Source: Asinibacterium sp. OR53
GTDB taxonomy: Bacteria > Bacteroidota > Bacteroidia > Chitinophagales > Chitinophagaceae
Length of the DNA stretch: 64,000 bases
Direction: 5' to 3'
NCBI RefSeq assembly: GCF_000515315.1
Contig: NZ_KI911562.1
Coordinates: 2,068,501 to 2,132,500, forward strand
Shown: positions 42,706 through 51,856 of the stretch, piece by piece
How positions within the stretch are numbered: the stretch's first letter is position 1
Layout of the letters: each line of letters opens with the position of its first letter
Program-made: the position numbers and the translations under genes
Notes under the pieces: model-generated
Seen by the model: the letters and a program-made list of their open reading frames with translations, nothing else
Database searches by the model: none
Told to the model about the DNA's origin: nothing

Positions 42706-45700
42706 ATGCTTAACAGACTCATACACTTCTCTCTTAAGAACCGTTTACTTGTAGTGGCAATGGCTGCCCTGTTAATGGTGTATGGCGTTTTTACTTTGGT
42801 AAACCTGCCTGTAGATGTATTACCAGATTTAAACCGGCCAAGGGTAACTATTTTCCTTGAATCTAATGGTATGTCGCCGGAAGAAATTGAAGCACAGGTT
42901 ATATTACCTGTTGAAACTTCTTTAAATGGCGCACCGGGAGTAGAAGTAGTAAGGTCAGTGGCATCCCCCGGATTGGGTTTGGTATTTGTAGAGTTTGACT
43001 GGAACACAGATATATACCGTGCAAGGCAGTTAACTGCCGAAAAAATACAAACGGTTCAATTACCTAATAAGATTGTGCCTGTAATGGGGCCAATCAGTTC
43101 TGTTATGGGGCAATTTATGATGATAGCCGTTTCATCCGATACCACATCCCCTGCAGATTTAAGGACACTTAGTGATTTTGTTATTCGCAGAAGGCTGATG
43201 AGTGTTAAAGGTATTGCACAGGTAATTCCCATTGGCGGCGTTCGGATGCAGTACCAGGTTTTAATTTCTCCCGATAAATTACGGCAGTATAATCTATCTG
43301 TTGGTGATGTTGACAATGCTTTGCAACTTACCAATATCAATACAACCGGTGGTTTTGTAAATGACAATAAAGGCTCTGAAGTATTGGTTCGTAATCTTGC
43401 ACGGGCAAATACATTGGAAGATTTGGCCAATACAGTAGTCGCCAATAAAAATGGCGCACCTGTACTTCTTCGCCAACTGGCCGAAGTAAAATTTGGAGGA
43501 CCAATAAAAAGAGGTGACGGTTCTTTGAATGGCAAACCTGCGGTGATACTCAGCATAGAAAAACAGCCGAATGCAAATACGGTTACACTAACAGCAGAAA
43601 TCATTAAAGCAATTGATGATGTAAAAAAATCAGTGCCGTCTGATGTAAAGATTAATACTGACGTATTTCAACAAAAACATTTTATTGAAAACTCCCTCAC
43701 TAATGTTGAAGACGCATTAAGGGATGGATTTATCCTGGTTATTATCATTTTGTTTCTCTTCCTGCTTAATTTCAGAACCACCATCATTACACTCACCGCA
43801 ATTCCTTTATCACTTATTATCACCGCTATTGTTTTTAAAATGTTTGGGATATCTATCAATACACTTACACTCGGTGGTCTTGCCATTGCCATTGGAGAGT
43901 TGGTAGATGATGCAATTGTGGATGTAGAAAATGTATTCCGGCGATTAAAAGAAAACTGGACAAGCCCCAATCCAAGACCGCTTATGAAGGTGATTTATGA
44001 AGCCAGCAGTGAGGTAAGAAATTCTATTGTTTACGCCACTATTATCGTGGTACTCGTATTTCTGCCATTGTTTTATCTGCAGGGGATTGAAGGAAAAATA
44101 TTTGCACCATTGGGTATTGCCTACATCACTTCCATCATAGCTTCTTTAGCCGTGTCACTCACTGTTACACCTGCTTTGTGCAGCTACCTGTTAGGTAAGA
44201 AAAGAAATCTCGACCATGTAAATCTTGCATTCTGGAAAGGAAGAAAAAAACACACCCATACATTTGAAGAAGCAGAACAGGAAAAACCTCATGGACGAAC
44301 GATTGAAGAAGAAGCTCTATACGCATCTTCGCATGATGACAGCACTTTTGTGAAGTTCTTAAAACGGCAGGATATTAAATTACTTAAAATAGGATTAAAA
44401 CGTCCGAAAATAGTTATTGGAATTGCAATCGCCATGATTGTAGCTTCCATGAGTATCATCCCTTTTTTGGGGACAGAGTTCTTACCCCCATTTAATGAAG
44501 GTAGTTTTACCATTAATCTATCGCTGCCGCCAGGAACTTCACTGGAGGAAGCAAACAAAACAGGCAGCATTGCCGAAAAAGAAATTTTAAAAGTTGATGG
44601 TGTTCAACTTACTGCACGCCGCACCGGCAGGGCCGAACTGGATGAACATGCCGAACCACCAAGCAATTCTGAAATTGAAGTAGCATTATACCCTGATAAA
44701 ATTGGTAACAGGGATGAAATACTTGCCCAGATAAGAGAAAGATTATCCGTGTTAAAAGGTGTAACGGTAAATATAGGGCAACCCATTTCTCACCGGCTTG
44801 ACCATTTACTCTCCGGTGTGCGGGCACAGATTGCCATCAAAATCTTTGGAAATGATTTGGCTGATTTACGCAGTAATGCCGCCAGGCTAAAAGATATTAT
44901 CAGTACAGTTCCCGGCGCAGTAGATGTACAGGTTGAAAAGCAGGTATTGGTGCCCCAGCTAAGTATAAAAATAGACCGGGCGGCTGTGCAGCGGTATGGA
45001 TTACAGGTGGGTAAAGTAGCTGAGGATATTGAAATATTTTACAACGGTAAAGTAAGTACCCAGATACTGGATGGTCAAAAAACATTTGATATAGTTTTGC
45101 GAACCTCAGACAGCGTAAGAAATAATCTTGATGAAATCGGCAATACGCAAATCGCAACATCAGATGGTTCATTAATTCCACTAAAGCAAGTTGCTCAAAT
45201 TGAAATGGAAAGCGGTGTCAATTCTGTTTACCACGAAAACACATTACGACGAATTGTAGTTTCGGCCAATGTGCAGGGCAGAGACCTTGGCAGCACAGTA
45301 AAAGAAATGCAGCAAAAGGTGAATGAACAATTACAACTGCCGCAGGGGTACTTCTTGCAATGGGGCGGCCAGTTTGAAAGCCAGCAATCAGCTTCAAAGC
45401 TTATAACAATACTTAGCATTTTCTCAATTGCTGGTATCTTCCTTGTACTGTACAGCCATTTCAAATCAAGCCGTATTGCGCTTCAAATTATGCTTAATGT
45501 GCCTCTGGCGTTGATAGGAAGTGTAGTGGCCGTATTACTCACCGGCGGTGTTTTTTCTATTGCTACAATGGTCGGCTTTATTACACTTACAGGTATCGCA
45601 TCACGGAATGGTATTATGATGATAAGCCATTACATACACCTGGTACAGCATGAGGGTGAAACATTCAGTGATAAGATGATTATCCGTGGTTCGCTGGAAA

Positions 45701-45936
45701 GGTTAGTGCCGGTATTAATGACTGCCTTGGTTGCGGCATTAGCCTTAATTCCATTAACGCTGGATGCTACAGCACCGGGAAAAGAAATATTATACCCTGT
45801 TGCTACTGTTATACTCGGCGGTTTAATCAGCTCTACTTTATTAGATATGATTGTAACACCTGTTGTGTTCAAACAGTTTGGCAAAAAAGCATTGGATAAA
45901 TATATAGCTGAACAGAACAAAAAAGATATGGAATAA
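42706..45936 (+). CDS. Heavy-metal RND permease (system B, intact)
   Basis: A 1076-aa permease of the CusA/CzcA type with 12 membrane helices. TM1 is LVVAMAALLMVYGVFTLV; the TM4 motif is AIAIGELVDDAIVDVENVF, with the DD pair for proton transfer. A long cytoplasmic insert between TM6 and TM7 is His/Glu-rich (KKHTHTFEEAEQEKPHGRT, about residues 507-535). Its last helices are FSIATMVGFITLTGIASRNG and LALIPLTLDA. It works with the TolC and adaptor encoded at 36313-39170, although five genes lie between. Its metal specificity cannot be told by eye. Confidence 0.88.
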   Translation: MLNRLIHFSLKNRLLVVAMAALLMVYGVFTLVNLPVDVLPDLNRPRVTIFLESNGMSPEEIEAQVILPVETSLNGAPGVEVVRSVASPGLGLVFVEFDWNTDIYRARQLTAEKIQTVQLPNKIVPVMGPISSVMGQFMMIAVSSDTTSPADLRTLSDFVIRRRLMSVKGIAQVIPIGGVRMQYQVLISPDKLRQYNLSVGDVDNALQLTNINTTGGFVNDNKGSEVLVRNLARANTLEDLANTVVANKNGAPVLLRQLAEVKFGGPIKRGDGSLNGKPAVILSIEKQPNANTVTLTAEIIKAIDDVKKSVPSDVKINTDVFQQKHFIENSLTNVEDALRDGFILVIIILFLFLLNFRTTIITLTAIPLSLIITAIVFKMFGISINTLTLGGLAIAIGELVDDAIVDVENVFRRLKENWTSPNPRPLMKVIYEASSEVRNSIVYATIIVVLVFLPLFYLQGIEGKIFAPLGIAYITSIIASLAVSLTVTPALCSYLLGKKRNLDHVNLAFWKGRKKHTHTFEEAEQEKPHGRTIEEEALYASSHDDSTFVKFLKRQDIKLLKIGLKRPKIVIGIAIAMIVASMSIIPFLGTEFLPPFNEGSFTINLSLPPGTSLEEANKTGSIAEKEILKVDGVQLTARRTGRAELDEHAEPPSNSEIEVALYPDKIGNRDEILAQIRERLSVLKGVTVNIGQPISHRLDHLLSGVRAQIAIKIFGNDLADLRSNAARLKDIISTVPGAVDVQVEKQVLVPQLSIKIDRAAVQRYGLQVGKVAEDIEIFYNGKVSTQILDGQKTFDIVLRTSDSVRNNLDEIGNTQIATSDGSLIPLKQVAQIEMESGVNSVYHENTLRRIVVSANVQGRDLGSTVKEMQQKVNEQLQLPQGYFLQWGGQFESQQSASKLITILSIFSIAGIFLVLYSHFKSSRIALQIMLNVPLALIGSVVAVLLTGGVFSIATMVGFITLTGIASRNGIMMISHYIHLVQHEGETFSDKMIIRGSLERLVPVLMTALVAALALIPLTLDATAPGKEILYPVATVILGGLISSTLLDMIVTPVVFKQFGKKALDKYIAEQNKKDME

Positions 45937-46013
45937 CGGAGATATAAAAGTAAACCCCTTTTTTAAAGGGTGAGTGTTGGTAAACAATTTTGTCAACCTT
46001 TAAACTAAAAGTA

Positions 46014-46676
46014 ATGAAATACAGAATTTTCATTTTGTTTCTTGTTACAGCTATTGTATCAGGATGCAGTACTGCTTATAATTTGTCGTATAATGATTAC
46101 GACCAAACTGTGGATTTCAGCAGATACAAGACATTTTCCTGGATTCCCCATTCCGATAATGATAATACTCCTTATCATAATCAGATTATTTTCAATAATA
46201 CCATCAATTATTTTTCACATGAACTGGCGGCAAGGGGTATGACTTTAGATAATGACAATCCGGATGTGCTCTTTGAACTCAAAGTAACAGAAAGTAAAAA
46301 GAGCAGGACTGAACAGGTTCGTACAACTGTTCCTGCCTATAATTATAATAATGCCTATCAATACAGGGCCATTTCGCCTCACAACCCTTATTATAACGTT
46401 AACCCAAGGGCTTACTATTATAACAGGCCATTGAATTACAATTATAACAGCTATACATACGGTTATACTACAAAAACAGTGGAATATATCCGGGGAGCTA
46501 TAACTGTAAATGTTATTGACAGGAAGCAGAATAAGTTTATTTATACTGCCACAGTGGAAGCCGATTTATACGACCCTTCCACTTTGCAAAGGGAATTGCA
46601 TCCTGCCGTACATACACTTTTGGAGAATTATCCGGTAAAGCCCCCTGCACCGGCAAAAAAGCAAAGCAGGAGATGA
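46014..46676 (+). CDS. DUF4136 lipoprotein
   Basis: A 220-aa lipoprotein from ATG 46014 (lipobox AIVSGCSTAYN); a frame eight codons longer lacks a signal start. The DUF4136 pattern is seen: SYNDYDQTVDFSRYKTFSW, then HELAARGMTLDNDNPDVLFELKVTESKK. A Tyr/Asn-rich loop follows (AYNYNNAYQYRAISPHNPYYNVN). The family's role is unknown; such lipoproteins are common in envelope stress operons. Overlap with the metal function is only by context. Confidence 0.8.
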   Translation: MKYRIFILFLVTAIVSGCSTAYNLSYNDYDQTVDFSRYKTFSWIPHSDNDNTPYHNQIIFNNTINYFSHELAARGMTLDNDNPDVLFELKVTESKKSRTEQVRTTVPAYNYNNAYQYRAISPHNPYYNVNPRAYYYNRPLNYNYNSYTYGYTTKTVEYIRGAITVNVIDRKQNKFIYTATVEADLYDPSTLQRELHPAVHTLLENYPVKPPAPAKKQSRR

Positions 46677-46771
46677 CTCTTTACTTATGATAAGTTAAGC
46701 ACTGGCTGGATATTTCGTCAATTGACATGAATTTGATTTTAAAAACTAAGTATCATTTAAAACTTAAAATT

Positions 46772-47182
46772 ATGAAACAGTTATTTGCATTTCTTGTGAT
46801 GCTGTTTTCAGCATCCATGCTGTTTGCACAGGATGTAATTACCCTGCGCAGCGGCGAAACCATTAATGGTAAAGTAGCTGAAGTAGGCACAACAGAAATC
46901 CGTTATTACAAAGCTGATAATGCTGACGGGCCGGTGTATGCAGCCAGCAAGTCAGATGTGGTGCAGATTGTTTATGCCAATGGCACTAAAGATATTTTTA
47001 ACACACAGGCTGCCCCCAACCAAAATGCAGTAAATCAAAATTATTCCTGGCGTTATCGCAGGGGATATTACAGGCCGTTTGTATATCCCATCATTATACC
47101 GCATATTGATTTGGGGCATCATATTGATTTTGGGCATCACGGCTATAGCGGCCATCACGGAGGTCATGGCGGGCATCATTAA
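46772..47182 (+). CDS. Secreted protein with Gly-His-rich tail (paralogue 1)
   Basis: A 136-aa protein from ATG 46772. The signal peptide ends SMLFAQDV. A conserved core follows (ITLRSGETINGKVAEVGTTE, then IRYYKADNADGPVYAASKS). Then comes a basic segment (YRRGYYRPFVYP) and a C-terminal tail of HH and GHH repeats (DLGHHIDFGHHGYSGHHGG). It is about 90 percent identical in the core to the gene at 62237. The tail probably binds metal. A hairpin repeat starts 11 bases after the stop. Family unnamed to me. Confidence 0.75.
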   Translation: MKQLFAFLVMLFSASMLFAQDVITLRSGETINGKVAEVGTTEIRYYKADNADGPVYAASKSDVVQIVYANGTKDIFNTQAAPNQNAVNQNYSWRYRRGYYRPFVYPIIIPHIDLGHHIDFGHHGYSGHHGGHGGHH

Positions 47183-47193
47183 TTGTAGAAAAC

Positions 47194-47267
47194 ATGGGTC
47201 GGAGCCCTGCTTTGTTTGTCCCGTTTTAAAATGGAAAACCTTGAGGGGCAGGGTTTCCGCACCCACC
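47194..47267. repeat. 74-nt hairpin repeat, copy 1
   Basis: This differs from copy 2 (61915-61988) at two of 74 bases. Arms GGGTCGGAGCCCTGC (47196-47210) and the complementary GCAGGGTTTCCGCACCC (47248-47264) pair with one bulge on the 3' arm. One change falls on the bulge (C here, T in copy 2) and the other in the loop, so all pairs are kept. An inner GTTTT/AAAAC pair is also possible. It lies downstream of paralogue 1. Confidence 0.75.
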
Positions 47268-47329
47268 AATTGATAACTCTTTTTAAATCGGATTTAATTC
47301 AAGTATTACTTTAAAATAAAGTGATTGTA

Positions 47330-47980
47330 ATGGAGCAAACAAAATTTATACCGGCACTCAGGTTCAAATGGCTTACGCCTTTGTACGATTTCTTTCTCGG
47401 CATTACTATGCCTGAGAAAAAAATTAAACAGGTATTGATTTCAAGTGCGGACATCTATGCAAGTGCAAAGCTCCTTGATTTTGGTTGCGGCACTGCTACA
47501 TTAACTATCATGGCAAAACAATCATCGCCGGAGGCTAAAGTAACAGGCATTGATGTTGATAAAGAGATATTGGTGAAAGCAGCAAAAAAGATAAAAGAAG
47601 AAAAGCTGGATGTTTTTTTACTTGATTATGATGGAAAACATTTGCCCTTTCAGCCTAATGCTTTTGACAGGGTCATATCCTGCCTGGTTTTTCATCACCT
47701 TGATACTGATGTAAAACAAAATATGCTGGCAGAAATATTCAGGATTTTAAATAAAGATGGACAGTTGACTATTGCAGACTTTGGCCGCTCCAGGTCATGG
47801 ATTCAAAGAACGCTTTTTAATTTGATTAGGATATTGGATGGCTTTAAATCCACACATGCAAATGCTAAAGGGCTATTACCTGAAATGATTTCGGATGCAG
47901 GGTTTGAAAATGTAGTAGTTAAAAAGCGTTTCAAAACCATGTTTGGAGAAGTTCAAATAATCGGTGCAGAAAAAATATAA
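47330..47980 (+). CDS. Class I SAM-dependent methyltransferase
   Basis: A 216-aa protein from ATG 47330; a GTG three codons upstream is less likely. The SAM-binding motif I is LLDFGCGTATLTIMAK (about residues 46-61), motif II is VTGIDVDKEIL, and motif IV is FDRVISCLVFHHLD. Downstream is LNKDGQLTIADFGRS. It belongs to the UbiE-like class of small-molecule methyltransferases. No substrate is deducible; metal-related roles are possible but unsupported. It starts 63 bp after the hairpin repeat. Confidence 0.85.
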   Translation: MEQTKFIPALRFKWLTPLYDFFLGITMPEKKIKQVLISSADIYASAKLLDFGCGTATLTIMAKQSSPEAKVTGIDVDKEILVKAAKKIKEEKLDVFLLDYDGKHLPFQPNAFDRVISCLVFHHLDTDVKQNMLAEIFRILNKDGQLTIADFGRSRSWIQRTLFNLIRILDGFKSTHANAKGLLPEMISDAGFENVVVKKRFKTMFGEVQIIGAEKI

Positions 47981-47998
47981 ATACAAATAGATAGTATC

Positions 47999-48568
47999 AT
48001 GAAAAAGAAATTTTATTTACTGCTTTTACTAATAGCAACAGCATTTACGGCAACAGCACAGGAACAAAAGAAAGAAGAGGTTTGCTACAATCCCAATTTG
48101 GTAAAAGATACCAGCAAGAAAAGTATTAAATCCATGGCTTTTGCTGTAATCCATGGCGACAGTATAAAAATCAATTATCATTCTCCCGGCGTTCGTAAAA
48201 GAATAATATGGGGTGGCCTTGTTCCTTATGATGAAGTATGGGTAACAGGTGCACATGATGCCACTACCCTGGAAATGCCAAAGGCATTTGTTATTAATGG
48301 TAAAGAAATACCGGCAGGTAAATATGCTTTCTTCACTATCCCTGGTGAAAAGGAATGGACGCTGATAATAAATAAAAACTGGAAACAGCACCTTGCCGCA
48401 GAGTATGATGAAAAAGATGATATTATCAGGGTGAAAGTAAAGCCTAAGAAAAGTGAGCATACAGAGCGGTTGCAATATTTTATTGAAACAGGAAAAAGCG
48501 AAACTGGCAGGATTGCTGTAGTATGGGAAAAGATAAGAGTTGAGTTTGATTTCAGGTTCTCAAAATAA
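47999..48568 (+). CDS. DUF2911 secreted protein
   Basis: A 189-aa protein with a signal peptide ending TATAQEQ. The DUF2911 pattern includes IKINYHSPGVRKRIIWGGLVPYDEVWVTGAHDATTLEMPKAF and IPAGKYAFFTIPGEKEWTLIINKNWKQ (shown here only in part). The fold is beta-rich and periplasmic; family function unknown. It follows the methyltransferase by 18 bp, suggesting co-transcription with it and the DUF2231 gene. Confidence 0.82.
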   Translation: MKKKFYLLLLLIATAFTATAQEQKKEEVCYNPNLVKDTSKKSIKSMAFAVIHGDSIKINYHSPGVRKRIIWGGLVPYDEVWVTGAHDATTLEMPKAFVINGKEIPAGKYAFFTIPGEKEWTLIINKNWKQHLAAEYDEKDDIIRVKVKPKKSEHTERLQYFIETGKSETGRIAVVWEKIRVEFDFRFSK

Positions 48569-48591
48569 TAGCAGCACTAAAGTAATTTACT

Positions 48592-49554
48592 ATGTTCAAA
48601 GACTTTCCTTCATTACATCCATTGGCAGTACATTTTCCTATTGTACTTATTTTATTGGCAGCCGCTTTACAGGCCGTTCTGGTTTGGAAAGACCTGAAGC
48701 AGATTAAATGGGTTACACTTGTTATCATAGGCGGTGCTTTCTTTTCATCCCTTGCTGCCAGCACTATCTTTCATGCAGAGCCATCAGTGGATGCTCCCAA
48801 AGCGGCTTTGGAGATATTTGAGCAACATGAAAAATATGCTCAATTAACATTATGGATGAGTGGTATTACATTTTTGCTGAAAAGCATCGGTGTATTTTTC
48901 AAAATCAACCGGCGTTCATTTGAAATTATAGTGCTGATTGCCGCCATCATCGCTGCTGTTTTTTTATCCATTGCGGGGCATCATGGAGCAAAACTTACCC
49001 ATGTGGCTGGTGTGGGCCCAATGGGCAAATATTTAATGAAAGGTCATGGTGAGGGTGGAGATATGGAAGACATGAAGGATATGGATATGAAGAATGATAG
49101 CTCCATGAAAATGACCGATACCATGCCCGGTATGAACAACATGGATAAAATGCCGGGAATGGATAACATGAAAAAGGACTCGTCCATGAATATGAAAAGC
49201 ATGAAGGACATGACCATGCCCGGTATGGATAAAAACGCAGGCATGAAAGATATGAAGGGTATGAAAGGTATGAAAGGTATGGATAAGATGAAGGACATGA
49301 AGAATATGTCTGGCATGGATAAAATGAAAGACATGAAGGATATGAAAATGGATTCTTCCATGAACATGAAAGATATGAACAACATGCCGGGAATGGATAA
49401 GATGAAAATGGACTCATCCGGTAATATGAAAGACATGAATAACATGCCTGGTATGGACAACATGAAAATGCCTGCAAAAAACCCGATGGACACATTGCGT
49501 TTTCCCGACAATAACCCGGCTCGTAAAAAGAATTATAAGCAGCATAAACAATAA
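48592..49554 (+). CDS. DUF2231 membrane protein with long Met-rich tail
   Basis: A 320-aa protein. Residues 1-145 are a DUF2231-type domain with four helices (LHPLAVHFPIVLILLAAALQ, VTLVIIGGAFFSSLAAS, YAQLTLWMSGITFLLKSIG, IIVLIAAIIAAVFLSIAG), opening with the family HPLAVHFP motif. Residues about 150-305 are a low-complexity tail of roughly 50 methionines in MKD, MPGM and MDxM units. Such Met-rich, Asp-rich tails bind Cu(I) and Ag(I). The DNA repeats in short ATGAA-rich blocks. The tail is far longer than in ordinary DUF2231 proteins. It ends 11 bp before the oxidase gene. Confidence 0.8.
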   Translation: MFKDFPSLHPLAVHFPIVLILLAAALQAVLVWKDLKQIKWVTLVIIGGAFFSSLAASTIFHAEPSVDAPKAALEIFEQHEKYAQLTLWMSGITFLLKSIGVFFKINRRSFEIIVLIAAIIAAVFLSIAGHHGAKLTHVAGVGPMGKYLMKGHGEGGDMEDMKDMDMKNDSSMKMTDTMPGMNNMDKMPGMDNMKKDSSMNMKSMKDMTMPGMDKNAGMKDMKGMKGMKGMDKMKDMKNMSGMDKMKDMKDMKMDSSMNMKDMNNMPGMDKMKMDSSGNMKDMNNMPGMDNMKMPAKNPMDTLRFPDNNPARKKNYKQHKQ

Positions 49555-49565
49555 ATGATTTACAC

Positions 49566-51827
49566 ATGAAGAAACTGCTTTCACTTGTATTACTGATTCC
49601 GTTTTGCACTATTGCACAGATGAAACACTCCATGCCAGGAGCAATAGGCAGCGGAGAGAAAAAAATTACATCATACAATTTCCCTTTAAAGGAAACCCAA
49701 CTTGTACCAGAAGAAAATTATAAGGGAAAGAAAGTGGAGTACGACCTGTATGTAACCGACACGATGGTAAACTTTACCGGCAAACACCGTCATGCTATTG
49801 CTATTAACGGACAGATTCCGGCCCCCATTCTTGAATTTACCGAAGGCGATACTGCTATTATCAGAGTGCACAACATGATGAAGATGGAAACATCAATTCA
49901 CTGGCATGGCATATTATTGCCTAACAAAGAAGATGGTGTTCCTTATTTAACAACTTCCCCTTTGGAAGCTGGCAAAACCTATACTTTCACTTTTCCATTG
50001 ATACAAAGCGGCACTTACTGGTATCACTCCCACACTATGTTGCAGGAACAAAGTGGTCTGTATGGTTCTATTGTAATTCACCCTGCCCAACCAGAACCTG
50101 AACTAAAGGAATATGTTTTACTATTATCAGACTGGACAGATGAGAACCCACATCAGGTGATGCGTTACCTGAAACGTGGTGGCGAATGGTATGCTATTAA
50201 AAAAGGTGCATTGCAAAGCTATGGAGAAGCAATTGCTGCAGGCGCATTCAAAGATAAACTCAAACAGGAATGGCAGCGTATGCCCGCTATGGATGTATCT
50301 GATGTTTATTACAACAAATTCTTACTGAACGGCCAGGAAACAAATGAATTTAAAGATGCAAAGCCGGGAGAAATAATACGGCTGCGGATTATTAACGGTT
50401 CCGCCTCTACATATTTCAACCTGCAATATGCAAATAGCTATATGCGGATAATTGCTGCCGATGGTATTAATGTTACGCCGGTTAATGTAAATAAACTTGA
50501 AATCGCTATTGCAGAAACCTATGATGTATTGATTACTGTACCCGAATCTGGCGCCGCTGAGCTTCGGGCTACTTCATGGGATGTAACAGGATACTCATCT
50601 GCTTATTTCGGTAACGGCCCTGTTATTAAAGCCCCTGATATTCCAAGGCTGAATTATTTTAAAATGATGAAGGAAATGAGCAGCATGAATATGAAAGTGA
50701 TGGACATGGGCAACATGCAGGGTATGGATATGAAAAATATGAATATGCCCAACGATACTGCATCGCCAAAAAAGGAAATGGATATGAATAGTATGGAGGC
50801 CATGAAGATGAGTGATATGGCTGGCATGGATATGAAAATGGAAATGCCGGGTGAATTTAATTACAATATGTTGAGAGCACTGCATCCAACTACTTTAGAT
50901 TCTTCGTTAAAGCCACGGGAAGTAAAACTCACACTTACCGGCAATATGCTGCGGTATGTTTGGTCATTTGATTTTAAGACATTATCTGTTGCTGATAAAA
51001 TACTTATCCGAAAGGGTGAAAAGGTAAGGTTTGTATTAACCAATAATACCATGATGCGCCACCCCTTGCATTTGCATGGGCACTTCTTCCGTTTCATTAA
51101 TGTACAGGGTGAGTATTCACCTATGAAACACACATTTGATATTAAACCAATGGAAACTGTTACTATTGAGTTTGATGCCAACGAAGAGCAGGACTGGTTT
51201 TTTCATTGCCATATTTTATACCACATGATGGCAGGTATGGCACGGATTGTAAGCTATGACGGAAGCGAACAAAATGAATTTGCAAAAACCGGATACCGGA
51301 AATTAAAGAAAGAAGATAATGTTCTTTATCCCTGGTATGATTTATCAGTGCATTCACAGGGGGCATGGTTAAGTGGAAATATTTCCAACAATAAAACGGC
51401 ACTGGAATTTGAAGGCAGGGCAAGCTGGAAGGGGAATTACGAGACGGAAACACATTTACTTCGCTATTTGGACAAAAAACAATACCTCGCTTTTTATGTA
51501 GGATATGATTATCGAAAAAATAAAACGCTGCCATTAGCAAATAAACCTAATTCAAAAGATAACCGCAGGGTTTTTGATGCTGGCTTTTACTATTTATTAC
51601 CAATGCTTATCCGTTCTGAATGGAGAATTGACCACACCGGTCGTTTAAGGCTGCAATTGGAGAGAAGAGATTTACCCCTGAGCAATAATTTCTTTTTTGA
51701 TTTCAGGGTAAATACTGACAAGGAGTATAATGTTGCGGCAAGATATATGATTGCCAAATCGTTTTCCATCAGTACAAATTATGACAGCGATTATAAATGG
51801 GGAATTGGGTTGACATGGCACTATTGA
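49566..51827 (+). CDS. Multicopper oxidase (CopA-like) with Met-rich insert and barrel-like C-terminus
   Basis: A 753-aa secreted oxidase. All four copper-binding blocks are present: IHWHGI (about residue 110), YHSHTML (about 155), HPLHLHGHFF (about 497) and HCHILYHMMAGMAR (about 546-559). A Met-rich insert lies at about 367-430 (MSSMNMKVMDMGNMQGMDM). After the oxidase core, about 170 residues form a beta-rich segment ending FSISTNYDSDYKWGIGLTWHY, like the CopB outer-membrane barrel. It should oxidise Cu(I) in the periplasm and may be outer-membrane attached. It follows the DUF2231 gene closely. Confidence 0.9.
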   Translation: MKKLLSLVLLIPFCTIAQMKHSMPGAIGSGEKKITSYNFPLKETQLVPEENYKGKKVEYDLYVTDTMVNFTGKHRHAIAINGQIPAPILEFTEGDTAIIRVHNMMKMETSIHWHGILLPNKEDGVPYLTTSPLEAGKTYTFTFPLIQSGTYWYHSHTMLQEQSGLYGSIVIHPAQPEPELKEYVLLLSDWTDENPHQVMRYLKRGGEWYAIKKGALQSYGEAIAAGAFKDKLKQEWQRMPAMDVSDVYYNKFLLNGQETNEFKDAKPGEIIRLRIINGSASTYFNLQYANSYMRIIAADGINVTPVNVNKLEIAIAETYDVLITVPESGAAELRATSWDVTGYSSAYFGNGPVIKAPDIPRLNYFKMMKEMSSMNMKVMDMGNMQGMDMKNMNMPNDTASPKKEMDMNSMEAMKMSDMAGMDMKMEMPGEFNYNMLRALHPTTLDSSLKPREVKLTLTGNMLRYVWSFDFKTLSVADKILIRKGEKVRFVLTNNTMMRHPLHLHGHFFRFINVQGEYSPMKHTFDIKPMETVTIEFDANEEQDWFFHCHILYHMMAGMARIVSYDGSEQNEFAKTGYRKLKKEDNVLYPWYDLSVHSQGAWLSGNISNNKTALEFEGRASWKGNYETETHLLRYLDKKQYLAFYVGYDYRKNKTLPLANKPNSKDNRRVFDAGFYYLLPMLIRSEWRIDHTGRLRLQLERRDLPLSNNFFFDFRVNTDKEYNVAARYMIAKSFSISTNYDSDYKWGIGLTWHY

Positions 51828-51856
51828 ATTTTTTAGATAACGTATAAATAAGTTTT

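Noticed and set aside
45951..45971. CCCTTT/AAAGGG hairpin after the system B permease
   Set aside because: Only six pairs with a three-base loop and no T-run; not enough to call a terminator.
47194..47229. Tiny ATG frame of 11 codons in the hairpin repeat
   Set aside because: It is kept only because the repeat DNA is nearly identical; the codon pattern gives no support for translation.
49060..49480. ATGAA-rich repeats as a possible satellite or CRISPR-like array
   Set aside because: The repeats are irregular, in frame and encode Met/Asp/Lys units, so they are coding.
48995..49678. Long antisense frame opposite the Met-rich tail
   Set aside because: It is the mirror of the Met-rich repeat and has Ser/Tyr/Cys/Pro bias expected from that; no start context.
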